Assembly (NCBI GenBank): GCA_028386065.3
Contig: JAKUCV010007293.1
Coordinates: 73,234-137,233 of the forward strand
Source: Turnera subulata
Lineage: Eukaryota; Streptophyta; Magnoliopsida; Malpighiales; Passifloraceae
Direction of reading: 5' to 3'
DNA: 64,000 nt
Both the position numbers and the translations under genes were made by a program. Within the stretch, counting starts at the first letter, position 1; each line of letters opens with the position of its first letter. Shown piece by piece: positions 20,575-32,990 of the stretch. The notes under the pieces were generated by a model, which was not told the DNA's origin, ran no database searches, and saw only the letters and a list, made by a program, of their open reading frames with translations.

Positions 20575-20909
20575 TGTTGGAGAAAAACTGCAAAAGATTC
20601 GCGATAAATAAAACAGGACACAAAGATTTCACGTGGTTCGGCCTTAATCTCGCCTACGTCCACGAACTACTTATCTTCACTAATATAAAAATATTAGTAC
20701 ATCAAACCTCCCAAGAAAAAACTACTCTTTTTTCTACTCTAGCCGCACACCCACAACTACTTTGCAGCTCTACATAAAACTTACACAAAGCCTCCTATTT
20801 ATAATAGCTAAAGAGCTACTACTTGGAGGACACTCCAAGCAAAATTAATTGTCCTACTTTTTCTTCAAGCAAAAGTCTGTCTTGGGCCAAGTCCAATTGC
20901 AGCCCAAAT
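20575..20909 (-). repeat. E4 5' LTR, truncated
   Basis: It differs from the 3' LTR at position 7 (A for G) and stops after CCCAAAT, lacking the final CTCAACA. The sequence continues directly as E3 LTR text. Confidence 0.85.
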
Positions 20910-20910
20910 T

Positions 20911-21491
20911 CCAAGAAAGTCAGCCTTGGTTTCTGCAGAATTTCTGAAAATTTTCCAGAAAACATCGATGTTCTAATAGCAACATCGATATTGTAATCGT
21001 TCGGCCGGATTGTTTGATATTCGGTGTGATCAAAACATCGATGTATTGATTGAACATCGATGTTCTTAGTGTAAAAAAGCCAACACAGCCTGCCACGACG
21101 GTCCTGATGCATGACCAAATACCGGTATAGAGTTTTGCAGACCATGCCAAAACTGAAGGATCTAAGAGGGTTGATCGTCGGAAATATAGCAGTGTGTGAT
21201 TTCTTTCCAGCACCATCATCGCATCTGATCTCAAAGGTCGTAAGAAAAATAATGAGAAGAATTACAATTCATGTATGTATATATTCTACTAACAAATAGG
21301 TTTGTAGCATATTGGTACTTGTACAAAAGCAAGAAGGCAAGGTAAGGTCTCGAGTTTGAGCCTCGCCTTCAACATCAACTAGTATAAAAAAAACATGTAT
21401 GTATTACACTTGCCAAATGAGAGTACCATTAATCCCTAGAAGTTGATAATATAATTTGCAAAAACATATATCTATGTATGTATAGCAAATG
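20911..21491 (+). repeat. Second copy of E3 LTR tail plus its flank
   Basis: Bases 20911-21491 repeat 18173-18756 with few changes. They include the end of the E3 LTR, the following host sequence and the SINE-like piece. At the point where E4 is inserted in the first copy (after CAAATG), this copy continues uninterrupted into TTATATATAG, so it looks like the empty target site. See findings for the assembly question. Confidence 0.88.
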
Positions 21492-21499
21492 TTATATAT

Positions 21500-21731
21500 A
21501 GTGAGAGCAGCATTTCCCGGGGTTCTGTCTGTGGTGGATGTAAACCTGCCGAAGAGGTTGGGGCTCAATTTTTCACGACCTAAAACAGCAAACACATAAT
21601 GATAGAAAACATAATTATGATAGAACTACCATGAAAGGACAAAAGGGGTACCTCGGCAGGCTAGTTTTTCCTTAAGCCGTTTGCTCTGTGTAACGGCTTG
21701 CTTTTTCTTTCTAGCCTGAGACCACATTCCT
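21500..21731 (-). other. Two exon-like segments, gene not recognised
   Basis: On the minus strand, 21731-21652 is open between acceptor CTCTATTAG and donor GTACCC (product about GMWSQARKKKQAVTQSKR, then LKEKLACR). From 21579, after acceptor GTTTTAG, the frame continues REKLSPNLFGRFTSTTDRTP. The phases are compatible. Family unknown. It is probably a fragment of a larger host gene. Confidence 0.3.
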
Positions 21732-22639
21732 CTAATAGAGTAAACAAATTGGCAACACTAAACTTAAGAGGAAGATGTCCGTGTGAAAAAAAGTGACAGA
21801 AGATTGTACACAGTAGACAAATAGCAACGAAGCCTCCATTGCCAAACTTGCATATATAGGTAAACTACACAATGACCCTCCTCCTCTTCAGCATCATAAA
21901 AAATTGTATGAACTAATTAATCCTCTGATTTCTTAAAGGTCCATGATGAGAAGCTGCAAAGGGCTAATGGAGGAAAACATGCCGGAAATCGAAGGCGGAT
22001 TACCTTGGTCACTAACCTGGCGGATGGAGTCAGGTGACTTGCACCCAGGAAGTCTATCTGTAGTTAAGAACGTAATGCAACTCCAATTAAGGTCATAGCA
22101 TGGGAAGTGGTAAACGAATGCTTTAGGAGAATTGTTGGTCGATTTACTCAAAACGAAATGTAGAATCCAAGCTGTAGCAGTCATGGGAAGTGGTAGTCAT
22201 GAATATTATAGCAGGGTTCTTGTATAGAGTAACTATCAGTGCTCATACCACAGCTACAACAGCAACAAAAGCTTTTCGATGCTGACACTGCTCCGTCTTT
22301 TAAATCTATATATTCATCTTCTTCTAGCTAGCTAGCTTGGCATTCCCGAAATAAGACAACTGGTTTTGATCGGGTTCTACTCCACCCACTGTAGCACCCA
22401 ACCCGATATCGATTTTCAATTTTGCTCCATGTTGGCTATATGCTAGTGGTGCTATTAGATGACGATCTTGACCATTACGTCGTCCTTCCATCATGGTGGT
22501 TATTAGTTCTATATACATCAATACTTTTGGTTTAAGGATATATAGATGTTATAATTCTCTCTTTTTTTTTTTTTTCATTTCCACGTCCTAAAATTAGCTG
22601 CACTATAGGTATAGAGTAGAGTGAGTGTGCATGGAAATG

Positions 22640-23340
22640 AAAATTAGAAAAATATGCACAACAATCTTCTTTCCTGACCTGCATTGGTAAAGAGAGTGAC
22701 AGTCTCTTTTCCTGACATGCATTGGCAAAGAAATTATGTGTATAGAAATTAGTAAAAGGTATAGAGTGTCTCCTTTCTAATAGGCCATTCTTTTTTCCTG
22801 ACATGCATTGGTAAAGAGAGTGACAGTCTCTTTTCCTGACATGCATTGGCAAAGAAATTATGTGTATAGAAATTAGTAAAAGGTATAGAGTGTCTCCTTT
22901 CTAATAGGCCATTCTTTTTTCCTGACATGCATTGGTAAAGAGAGTGACAGTCTTCTTTCCTGACATGCTTTGGTAAAGAGAATATGTGTATAGAAATTAG
23001 TAAAAGGTACTGAAGAGTGTCTCCTTTCTAATAGGCTGTTATTGTCTGTTGTGAGATATTATTTTTATAAAGATTAATAAAAAAAATGGGGAGAGAGAGA
23101 AAGAATGTGCGAATACTAGAATAGCAGTCTTATTTCCAGACATGCATGGGTAAAGAGAGTGTGTGTATAGAAATTAGTAAAAAGTACAGAAGAGTATCTT
23201 CTTTCTAATAGGCCATTTATTGTCTGTTGTGAAACATTACTTTTTAATAAGGCTAATAAAGACATGAAGAGAGAGAGAGAAAGAGTGTTTCTTTTTTTCA
23301 AATAGACAATTTATTGTCTGTTGTGAGGCACTTACTTTTT
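22640..23340. repeat. Degenerate minisatellite, period about 124 bp
   Basis: Units share TTTCCTGACATGCATTGGTA, GTGTATAGAAATTAGTAAAA and CTCCTTTCTAATAGGCCATT. Successive GGCC landmarks at 22783 and 22907 give a 124-bp period, and later units are shorter and more divergent. The related sequence in copy 1 (11260-11560) has about two diverged units. Confidence 0.75.
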
Positions 23341-24182
23341 AATAAGGTTAATAGCCATATGGAGAGAGACAAAGAGTGTGTGAATACTATAAGGAGTGTG
23401 TGAGTATAGTAAATAGAAAAACTATATAGTTTTCTTACAAATAAACCATCCATTGTCTGTTATGAAACACTATTATTTTAGTAAGGGTAATAGGTGACGG
23501 AGAGTGAAAGATATATGAATATATGAATGTTTAAAAAGGTGTACTTTGACAGTCTCCTTCAACTATTTTGTCATATGTAAAATACACAAACACTGCTTCT
23601 AATCAGATAGTAAGAGGGAGAGTGAGAAGGTGTAGGTGATGCTGCTATGCTTTTAAACATATTTTTTAACACACTTTATTTTATTTTAGAACTTATTTTT
23701 AAATACATACTATCTTATGAAGATAAATGCTGCAATTTTTTATATAAAATATTAACTTTTACTTGGTTTGTTTATAACCTTATATTCTTAATAATCAATT
23801 TAATTTTTTTAATATTCAACATAAAAAAGTTGAATCCATGGCCAGCCCTTAGTAACAAATTTTAAGCTAGCATAATAATTACTCCCATGACATAAAATAG
23901 TGAGAAATTCCTTAGAAATGAAATTTGTTGGAAACAAAATAACAACAGCAATTAACGAGATAAAAATAAAAAAGAATATATATAATATGGGTGTCAAAGT
24001 TAGTTGCAAATTACAGTGATTGTATAAATTTTTAATGCATGCAAATTATACATTTTTATCCAATAAAAATTAGCAAATATGGAAAAACTATATAAATAAA
24101 TTGTAAAAAAAAGTCTTGAAAACAATGTTATAGATAAACTGAATGTGTCTGGGATAATATCTCCTTTGTCGCCCTCTGCTGC

Positions 24183-24304
24183 ATGCATCACCTTCATCTT
24201 CTGCTTCACCATCCAGCACCAAGGGAGTTTAAGTTGAAGGGGCTATCAAAAGAAAAAGTTGATGAAGCTTTTGCATATACTGAAGCTCTCAAGAGCCGTA
24301 CAAG
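24183..24304 (+). pseudogene. Exon-like piece, possibly PEX14-like
   Basis: The frame open from 24183 includes REFKLKGLSKEKVDEAF and ends before a consensus donor GTAAGT. The pattern F-x-x-KGLxKExxDEAF recalls the N-terminal conserved region of the peroxin PEX14, but the match is short. The copy-1 counterpart near 12270-12340 is frameshifted. Could be chance. Confidence 0.25.
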
Positions 24305-24733
24305 GTAAGTTAAATTGTGGGCTGAAGCACAAAAATAAGTGTCCACCTATCTGCTGAACTATTTCTGTTTTGGTGATATATCCGATTTAGGGTTCCAGAA
24401 TTTGGAGAAAATTTTTTCAGCTACGGTTCCAAATGCAAATGATACATATAGTGTTTTTGTTTATAACTTTTTCCTACCTAATCTACGGTTACTTTTGTTG
24501 GATGCTAGAACCTTAAATCATGATTTCATTTCTGTTGCGCTGTAATGATTCCACTAGGATTTTGGAGTCTGTAATGATTTTATGTTATGCAGGCCTTCAA
24601 GTTTTTTTGATATGTTTCTCTACATGCTATGTTTCCTGTGTAGAGTATGATTTACTGGGAAATTCGAACTTCTTTTCATTACCCGCTTTGCACCCGAGCT
24701 ATATCCACACAGCTCATATTATGTTATCTACAG

Positions 24734-25225
24734 AACAACCCACCGGACTTGATTCCACAAGGACAGGATTGTGAACCACTTACTTGATGTGCTCACCCTT
24801 ACAGCACCGTTGCTGGAGTGGCATGCATATGGATGTTTCACTGCTAATCCCGATTATTGGGTTAGTTTTCTTCATTAATTTTATCGTTTTTTATTCAAAC
24901 TCTTTTGCTTCTTTAGACTGGTTTTCTAATAGTATAACTTGTTGAAGTTATATGCAGAGCGCTGATGTTACTTTTTGCAGAATTTGGATCCATTCTCAAT
25001 GAGCATTGATGGAGACAAACTTCATGGTCGTGGGACTACGGATTGTCTAGGACATGTTGCCTTTGTCACAGAACTCATGAAGAAGCTGGGGCAGGAAAAG
25101 CCAGCCTTAAAGTCCACTGTAGTGGCAGTCTTTATAGCCAGTGAGGAGAATACTACCACACAAGGGGTTGGAGTTGATCAACTTATGAAAGATGGAGTAC
25201 TTGATGATCTCAAGAATGGGCCTCT
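24734..25225 (+). pseudogene. Acetylornithine deacetylase-like (M20 peptidase family) gene fragment
   Basis: Bases 24981-25225 are a clean exon (acceptor TTTTTGCAG, donor GTAAGC) encoding DPFSMSIDGDKLHGRGTTD and VVAVFIASEEN. These are the metal-ligand Asp and catalytic Glu-Glu regions of plant acetylornithine deacetylase, an arginine-pathway enzyme. The preceding exon-like stretch 24734-24860 keeps NNPPDLIPQ, DRIVNHLLDVL, GMHMDV and TANPDYW, but in different frames and with roughly 50 codons missing. No later exons (substrate-binding and C-terminal parts) were seen before 25675. A dead fragment. Confidence 0.8.
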
Positions 25226-26875
25226 GTAAGCAAAATAAATTGAATTAAGTATAGTAGTCAAGTTTACTACCTTTGGTTTTCTGGTCTATACATAGTAAAA
25301 AAGATTCAAAAGATTGCACGAGTTTTAGAAACAAATTTGGGAGTTTTAAGCCCTGCAATTTTGGGAGTTCATGAAACTCCCACCAAAACTACTGTCACAA
25401 ATTGTTTGTAGGAGTTTTCTAGACAACCCAGCAACAACCCTACAAATTGAAAATTTCAGAGTTTTAGTGTAGCATTTGAACTTTCGGTATTTTGGTATGC
25501 TAAATTACTGCCCACAACCTTTGAATCTTTTCAATATTAACGCATAGATTTAGGAACTAGAAATTCATAATATCAACTTGCATATATAAACATAAACAGT
25601 GAAACCTGTAATTTTTTGAATGACCAACTAGAATTATAACTAACCATTCACAATAATATCAATAACACAAACAACACTACTAATTTCCACCCAAATTTCC
25701 ATCAGTAGATCAGATGGAGAGTGGATGGAAATCACCAATTTCCATCTAACTTCCAACCAAGGAGGTAAATGGAAAAAACCCTCATGGAAATTTAACATTG
25801 GATGGAAAGTGGATGGAAAATTCCATCCAAAAAGTTGGATGGAAATGAGATGGAAACTTTCACCACCTTAATGGAAAACGGATGGAAACCTTATAATAAT
25901 TCAATGGTAGACTGATGGAAAACAGATGGAAATCATATGGTGATGCACACCATAAGTGGGTCCCACAAGGAATCAGGTCCAGAATTATACCACAATTTAG
26001 ATTTAGTAAATACCTAATCCAAATACCATTTATTTTTTAGGATAATGCAAATTTCTCTAATAATTATTTAGAGATTAAAGCAATATGTACCGGATCATAG
26101 ATTTATATCATTCAAATAATCATTTTTTAATATTCTAAACATTGACAACAATGAAAGAAACTTTATTGGTGCTTTATAATCAGTTAATAAAAGAAACGAT
26201 AAAGGAAAAAATAGTATACATAACTGGAATACAGCTTCCAATTCTTTTTACATCACTATTACAATTTACAAACAAAGGAACAATCTGGAAAACGTATCAA
26301 GATGGAATATAAACAAAGAGAATACAATGGAAAAGTACAATTTAACGAAGGCTACTAGCAAAACACAATTTGACCCCTCTATCCCGAATAACCAAGAGCT
26401 CACTGCCTCGCCGGGATCTGAGCTCCGATTCCACCAGCTCCGTTGCCGGCTAATGCATTCCACACCAAGCCTTCCAAATCTGCCACAAAACCCACAATAG
26501 AACACACAACAACCAGAATTCAAAACATCAAACACTGATCTGAGAGGGAAAGTGTTAAGTCCAACTAAAATCGACCGAGATTCTTACCCCTAGTTTCGTC
26601 GCTGCCGTCAATAACTCCTGGGTCGCACTTGAGACAATCTCGAGACCTCGCCCAGAAGTCGAACCGCTACTAAGGCATGACAACCCAGCATGGCTTGGAC
26701 CCAAACCCGAGCCTCGTTGTTTCCTTTGGCGAAACAGAGATGGTCTCCAGCTCTATGGACTCGATTGGAGGAAAGAAGGCAGGAGAAGGAAAAAGGAAGG
26801 AAGGAGAGAAATCCAAGAGCGGCGGCGGCTTGATTTGTGTCTGTGTGTGTGGCGAAAACTAAGTAGATTTAGAAG

Positions 26876-26880
26876 AAGAA

Positions 26881-26911
<31 letters not shown>

Positions 26912-26915
26912 GAGG
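26876..26915 (+). repeat. GAA microsatellite
   Basis: An impure (GAA)n tract lies inside the CACTA element. Confidence 0.9.
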
Positions 26916-28340
26916 AGGCTGGCAGAGAGAAGGAGACGGCAGAAAGAGAGAAGAAAGAAAGAAAATGAATGAAAGAGTGGGGGTATAGTAGGTTTTATGG
27001 AAGGCCAGGAAGGTTAACCCTATTTTGTGAAAGGGAATAGACTTCTAGAAATGATAATCCTTCAACTCACCCTAGCTAAAAATACAGCTCCTAATGTCGT
27101 TTCATTGGCAAACCAAACCAAAACCTGGCTGTTTAAATCAAAACGACAGAACAACTCATGTAGCAATTACCTTCATTTCAAAAATTTTATCCAAACAGTA
27201 ATTCAGTCATTGAAATCTCACATTAAATCCGTTTTAGAAATAAATCAAATGGAAATTCAAACATAAAATAACTTTCTCCCTTATCAAAAAATTAAATGAC
27301 TTTTTCCCAATTCAATTTGTTGTTGGGTTTTTTCGAATTTGTCTCATTTAGGTCGCATAAAATTTATGCTTATGAAAACATGAGATGCAATTCTTTACAA
27401 TAAAACTAGTGGTCCAAGTGGGTAGAAACATTTATAGTTATATCATGAAGATGGAAAAATTATGATTAATTTCCTCAAAGAGGAGTACTGAGTGAAGCAC
27501 ATGATTTCGACTACTGAGTGAAGCACATGATTTCGACACCTTATCACATGTGGACAAACTCAGATTTATAACTGGAAAATAAAAAGGATATTGGAGAAGA
27601 CATTGAATCCTAACCCAAATGATTTCACTTAGACGATGCACTATAGGCGTACTAATAATTAACCTCGGCAAATTGTTTGACAAATCTCTTATCGGGGTTA
27701 GCTTTAAACGGATATAGAATCATATAAGTGTGTTTCACACAAAAAATATATAAATTAAATTTACAAGAATAGAAAAAAATATAATAAAAGAAAGGCAAAA
27801 TTTCATTTTGTACACTCTAACTTTGGTGGAATATTAATATGGCCATCTAATAATTTGTTTCAATATTTTAACAATCTAATTTGTAACCTATTAAAGTTAA
27901 AGCATTTTGTTTTTTAAGTAAAGAAGCATTCTATACAAAACAATTTTTAATTAAAATAAAGTATAAATATTTTAGTTATCAGCAAAAAAATATAAATATT
28001 TATTCAAATTATGAATCTATAAAAAATAAAGTTAATATAATATTAATAATTATATAGAAATTTTTAAAATTTTGAAGTACTACTCCATATTAAGAATAAA
28101 AGTAAGTAATAAATATATGAGAAAAAAAGATGTGGAGAGAGAGGGAGAGAGGCTGAAGGATGATTAGAAAAAAGTAAACATGTAAAATTTGTTATTTAGT
28201 AGAGCTCGATTGTTTAGATTTAGGATTTTTTTAATAATAATAAATATTAAAAATAGGATTAAAATAACAAAATACTTCTTTCCCTTTTTAAGACTGAATG
28301 TGGTCAATTTTTTTTTGACATTGGAGAAGGAGACTCAAGC

Positions 28341-31300
28341 TGTAACAGCCCGGGTAAAATTTTTGATTTTTACCGGGACTGTAGAAGTCGATTTACCGTG
28401 ATTTACTGTTGAATTAATCTTGGGTAATTAATTTACGGTAAATCGGGAGTCGTTTTTCGAACCGAGAATTCTCCCGCGCTCGGGAGTTTCTTCCTAACTA
28501 ACCGAGCCTCGGTTTTTAGTTCCGAGAGTTGGACGACGCTCAGGAGAGTTAATCGGATTTTCCGAGCCCAAGTCATATTTTTGGACTCGGGACGGAAAAT
28601 TACGTCTATGCCCCTGTCCCCTTCCTTTCCTTCTTTTCTTTTCCTTTTTCTTTTTTTTTCCCTTTTTCGTCTCTTCCTCATTCCTGCTCCCACGTGAGTT
28701 TTTGTCTCTCTCCCGTGAACCATCACCCGTGCTCTTCCTGTGACCCGTGAGCCATATCTCCTGCCCTTTTCCTTCTTCTTTTTGCTTCTCCTCCCCGTGA
28801 CACTAACCCCTCACCATCCAGTTTTTTTTCTTCCCTTCTTCCTCTGCAACAACACACCACACAAGCCAAGCACCACAACCACACACAACCCGACACCACC
28901 CGAGGCACCCTTCCTTCATCTCCTTCCTTCTTTCTTTCTTTCTTTCTTTCTTTTCTTCCCTTTCTTTCTTTTCTTTTTCTCCTTCCCTGCAACCGTGCCG
29001 TGAGCTGCTGCACCTCCACCACCGGCGCCACCGGCAACCCTTCTTCCCGTCGCGCGCCTCCACTGTCGCCTCCGACCCCGTGCCGCCGCTAAACCCTGCA
29101 GCTCCGCCCTCCTCTCTTCCACGCCACCGACCGGCCACCTCGCCACCTTGCTTTTCCTCCCTTCCCTCGTGCCCAACCTTCTGCCGCCGTCGTTCTGCTC
29201 GCCGCCACCGGAGGACATAGGCTCTGACCCCGCGAACTGCAGCAGCGCCGCCCCTGCTCGCGCCCCGTCACGCCTCGCCGCGCTGCACCGCCGTTCGACG
29301 AGCCACCCGCCTCCTCGCGCCAACCTTTTCCTCTCTTCCTCCTCTGCAATGAGTCGACACCGCCACCCTGAACCGGCTGCACGTCGCCGTCGTCCTCGTC
29401 GAGCCGTGCCCGCGTCGTGCCGCCGAGCCAAGTTCCGCCGCCTTGCTCATGCACCAAGGTGAGCCGTTGCACCCGTGAAGAAGACAACACTGTTTTGCAT
29501 GGGTTGTTTGTTTTCATGCATGGGCTGAATTCTTTGTTGAGTGGGTTGGGTGTAGTTGCATGGGTTTAATGGGTTTTGTTGGGTTTTGGGCTTGGTGGTT
29601 ATGGGTTTGGGTTAAGGCTTTAGATGTTGGGCTTTGGTTTAGTGGGTTTAGTTTGGGTTGTTATAGAATTGGGCTTAAGACTTAGGTGTTCATGGTGGGC
29701 TTGGGTTTGGGTCTTGGCATGATGGGCTCCGCCTTGGGCTTGGCTTGGACTCGGCCCAGTCCGTTTAATTTAATTAAAAAAAACTGTAATTATATATATA
29801 TGTATTTACTAATATTCTGGTAATTAATTTTGAGAAAAAATTACATAGTTATTTTGAGAAAATTATGGACGATTTTATTCTGTAATTTTTATTAAAATAT
29901 AGATATATTTACTTTGATAAATAATTAAGTTATGTTTTGGAAAACTATTATTATTTGGAAAAATATACATATGCCTTGGAAATAATTTCTGAAAATTTAA
30001 TATGTAAATAATTTCGTCTGGAAAATTACTATTATGGTGTATGTATATAAATATGTATTCTGTAAATTAAAATTAATTATGTTTTGTGTTGGAAAAATAA
30101 ATTGTATATATATATTTGGAAAAGATAAATACTATAAATATTTTCTAGAAATTATAAATAGGTTATTATTTTTCTGGAGAGATTATATAGATTATAATTT
30201 TGGTAATTATAATTATTTTATGAAAATATTTTGAAAAGAGTTTTAATTAAAGTAAGGTACCGAAATTATATTCGGAAATACGTACGGTAACTATTTTCGG
30301 TAAATGGAAATAATAAGGGATAAGAACCGGGATGGGTTATTACGCAGTTTGGCATCATAGCATACCAATATGTGCATTTATGTGAGCATGTTGTTTTGTT
30401 GTATAGGTTATGATATCGAGCAGTTCCTGTGGAACCGGCTTTGGAACCTGTTGAGGATTCCGTATTTGATAATCGGCTAAGGTGAGGTTAAGTAAATATT
30501 TATTTACATCCCGTGATATCAAGTTGCTGTTTGCTTACTGTGTTCGATGTTGCTCGTATGATACTTTGTGGCTGAGTATGATTTGTTTNNNNNNNNNNNN
30601 NNNNNNNNNNNNNNNNNNNNNNNNNNNNNNNNNNNNNNNNNNNNNNNNNNNNNNNNNNNNNNNNNNNNNNNNNNNNNNNNNNNNNNNNNNNNNNNNNNNN
30701 NNNNNNNNNNNNNNNNNNNNNNNNNNNNNNNNNNNNNNNNNNNNNNNNNNNNNNNNNNNNNNNNNNNNNNNNNNNNNNNNNNNNNNNNNNNNNNNNNNNN
30801 NNNNNNNNNNNNNNNNNNNNNNNNNNNNNNNNNNNNNNNNNNNNNNNNNNNNNNNNNNNNNNNNNNNNNNNNNNNNNNNNNNNNNNNNNNNNNNNNNNNN
30901 NNNNNNNNNNNNNNNNNNNNNNNNNNNNNNNNNNNNNNNNNNNNNNNNNNNNNNNNNNNNNNNNNNNNNNNNNNNNNNNNNNNNNNNNNNNNNNNNNNNN
31001 NNNNNNNNNNNNNNNNNNNNNNNNNNNNNNNNNNNNNNNNNNNNNNNNNNNNNNNNNNNNNNNNNNNNNNNNNNNNNNNNNNNNNNNNNNNNNNNNNNNN
31101 NNNNNNNNNNNNNNNNNNNNNNNNNNNNNNNNNNNNNNNNNNNNNNNNNNNNNNNNNNNNNNNNNNNNNNNNNNNNNNNNNNNNNNNNNNNNNNNNNNNN
31201 NNNNNNNNNNNNNNNNNNNNNNNNNNNNNNNNNNNNNNNNNNNNNNNNNNNNNNNNNNNNNNNNNNNNNNNNNGTTGGGCCGTAGGGCCATACTGTTGTT

Positions 31301-31516
31301 GCTTACAGTGTTTATATGAGTTAAAGTCTTCCGCTGTGCATATTATTGTTGATGTTGGGCCAATGGGCCGGTTTTATTATTATTGATGTTTGTTATTTTG
31401 GGCCGTTGGGGCCGAGTTGTCGTTGTATACACTGTAAGCTGAGTCATGTTGGGTTGGGTCGTCACAGTTCCGGCACGTGTTTACTGTGTACGGTAAATAC
31501 GGGTCGGGGCGTTTCA
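28341..31516 (+). mobile_element. Gypsy-type solo LTR inside the CACTA element
   Basis: It starts TGTAACAGCCCGGGTAAA and ends GGGTCGGGGCGTTTCA, with a perfect 5-bp duplication CAAGC (28336-28340 and 31517-31521). No primer site or pol is present, so it is a solo LTR of about 3.2 kb (including the N gap). The start and end resemble long LTRs of chromovirus (Tekay/Del-like) elements. The C-rich block 28600-29460 gives long spurious frames. A (TTTC)n tract lies near 28925-28955. GGGCTTGGG-rich text follows at 29560-29770. Confidence 0.88.
30589..31273. other. Assembly gap (N)
   Basis: 685 unknown bases lie within the solo LTR. The sequence at its right edge (GTTGGGCCGTAGGGCCAT and similar later units) is repetitive, which explains the gap. 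Confidence 0.99.
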
Positions 31517-32038
31517 CAAGCCCGAGATCTCACCCCTCTTGTGTTTTTAACACAAAGAGTGTCAATGAACTACAAGCTTAGATGGTCAAATTGATACTCT
31601 ACTAGAATGTGTTAAATGACATTTTGCCTAAAAGAAACTACTTAAGTCATTATTTCAAAATTTATATTAGATGGAGTTGTAGAGTGACAAAGTTACAAAT
31701 TTTATATTATTGTGGTCTTATTGAATTATTGATAGGAAAAAGAACAAGAAATAATTAATAAAAATGTAACATAATTTAATTGATTAAAAAAATAAAAAAA
31801 AATATGGAATTTAATAATCTAATTCTAATATCGCATAAAATTTTCGTAATTGGGTATTTAACAACAAAATCATTGCAAATGAAGTAAAAATATAGTGAAA
31901 TTTATATAGTTATAGTTATAAGCATGCCCTATATATTCCCTTTGTACTAGTCAACTCTTTGTTGGCTTTTCCCTTTGTACTCTATATTCCATCAATAAAA
32001 TATCGTTTATATAATAAAAAAAGCATGCCCAATATCTC

Positions 32039-32990
32039 AACTGAGCCTTTAAATTGATGTAAAATGTATGATATATTATTTTTAATTAACAATGAAGAAG
32101 AAATTTATTTTTAAAATTATTAAAATCAAAATTTAGTAGTTACGGAAGATGGAATGTTATATGATTGATTATAAAGTTAACGCAATAAGTTATAAGGAAA
32201 TTAGTGTATAAGATAAATAACCTTGTTCAATGTTGTAAAAATAAATTTACATAGAAATATTCATTCATTTTAACTGAGCCTTTAAATTGAGGTAAAGTGT
32301 ATGATATATTATTTTTAATTAAAGATGAAGAAATAAAGTTTTAAAATATTAAAATCAAAATTTTAGTAGTTAAGAAAGATGGAATGTTATATGATTGATG
32401 AGAAAGTTAATGTTATACATTATAACCAAATTAGAGTATAATATAAATAACCTTGTCCAGTGTTGTAAAAATAAATTTACATAGAAATATTTATTAAATT
32501 TCAAATGAGCCTTTAAATTGATGTAAACTGCACAATATATTGTTTTTAATTAACGATGAAGAAGATAAAATTTTAAAATCATTCAAATCAAAATTTTAGT
32601 AGTTAAGGAAGATGAAATGTTAAATGATTGATGAGAAGGTTTTTTTTTTTTTGAGGATATGATTGATGAGAAGCTTAATGTAATACTTTATAAACAAATT
32701 AGAGTATAAGACAAAAAAAACTTTGTCCAGTGTTTTAAAAATAAATTTACATAGAAATATTTATTAAATTTCAATTGAGCTTTTGAAATATTATTTTTAA
32801 TTAATGATGAAGAAGATAAAGTTTCAAAATCATTAAAATCAAAATTTTAGTCGTTAAGGAAGATGGAATGTTATACAATTGATGAGAAAGTTAATGAAAT
32901 ACATTATAGGCAAATTAGAGTATAAGACAAATAACCTTGTTCAACGTTGCAAAAATTAAATTTACATAGAAATATTCATTAAGATTAATT
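32039..32990. repeat. Tandem repeat, four units of about 230-270 bp
   Basis: Units begin near 32040, 32275, 32503 and 32776 with GAGCCTTTAAATTGATGTAA-like text. They share ATCAAAATTTTAGTAGTTAAG and AATAAATTTACATAGAAATA. The third unit has an extra insertion with a poly-T run near 32640. They lie in the right arm of the CACTA element. No ORF. Confidence 0.85.

Larger units (their letters stand above)
18757..20909 (-). mobile_element. E4: young gag-protease-only LTR element (TR-GAG type)
   Basis: LTRs at 18757-19098 and 20575-20909 enclose one minus-strand ORF that fills the interior. Only one mismatch is visible over the 335 bp shared by the LTRs, so the insertion is recent. The right LTR lacks its last seven or so bases and is fused to a copy of E3 LTR sequence, so the expected right target duplication is absent. 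The left flank is AAATG. Gag and protease are present, and integrase, RT and RNase H are absent. This fits the published TR-GAG class of non-autonomous elements. Confidence 0.85.
21840..24650. repeat. Segmental duplication, copy 2
   Basis: This is the partner of 1240-1600 plus 10966-12790. Here the block is not interrupted by the hAT/copia nest but has expanded a minisatellite. No intact gene was recognised. 21898-22485 is extra relative to copy 1. Confidence 0.7.

Noticed and set aside
28916..29517. Long overlapping ORFs on both strands (up to 171 codons)
   Set aside because: They lie in a C/T- and GC-rich block inside a solo LTR and encode low-complexity Arg/Gly/Ala-rich strings without domains.
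30482..31386. ORFs of over 260 codons
   Set aside because: They are made almost entirely of the N gap.
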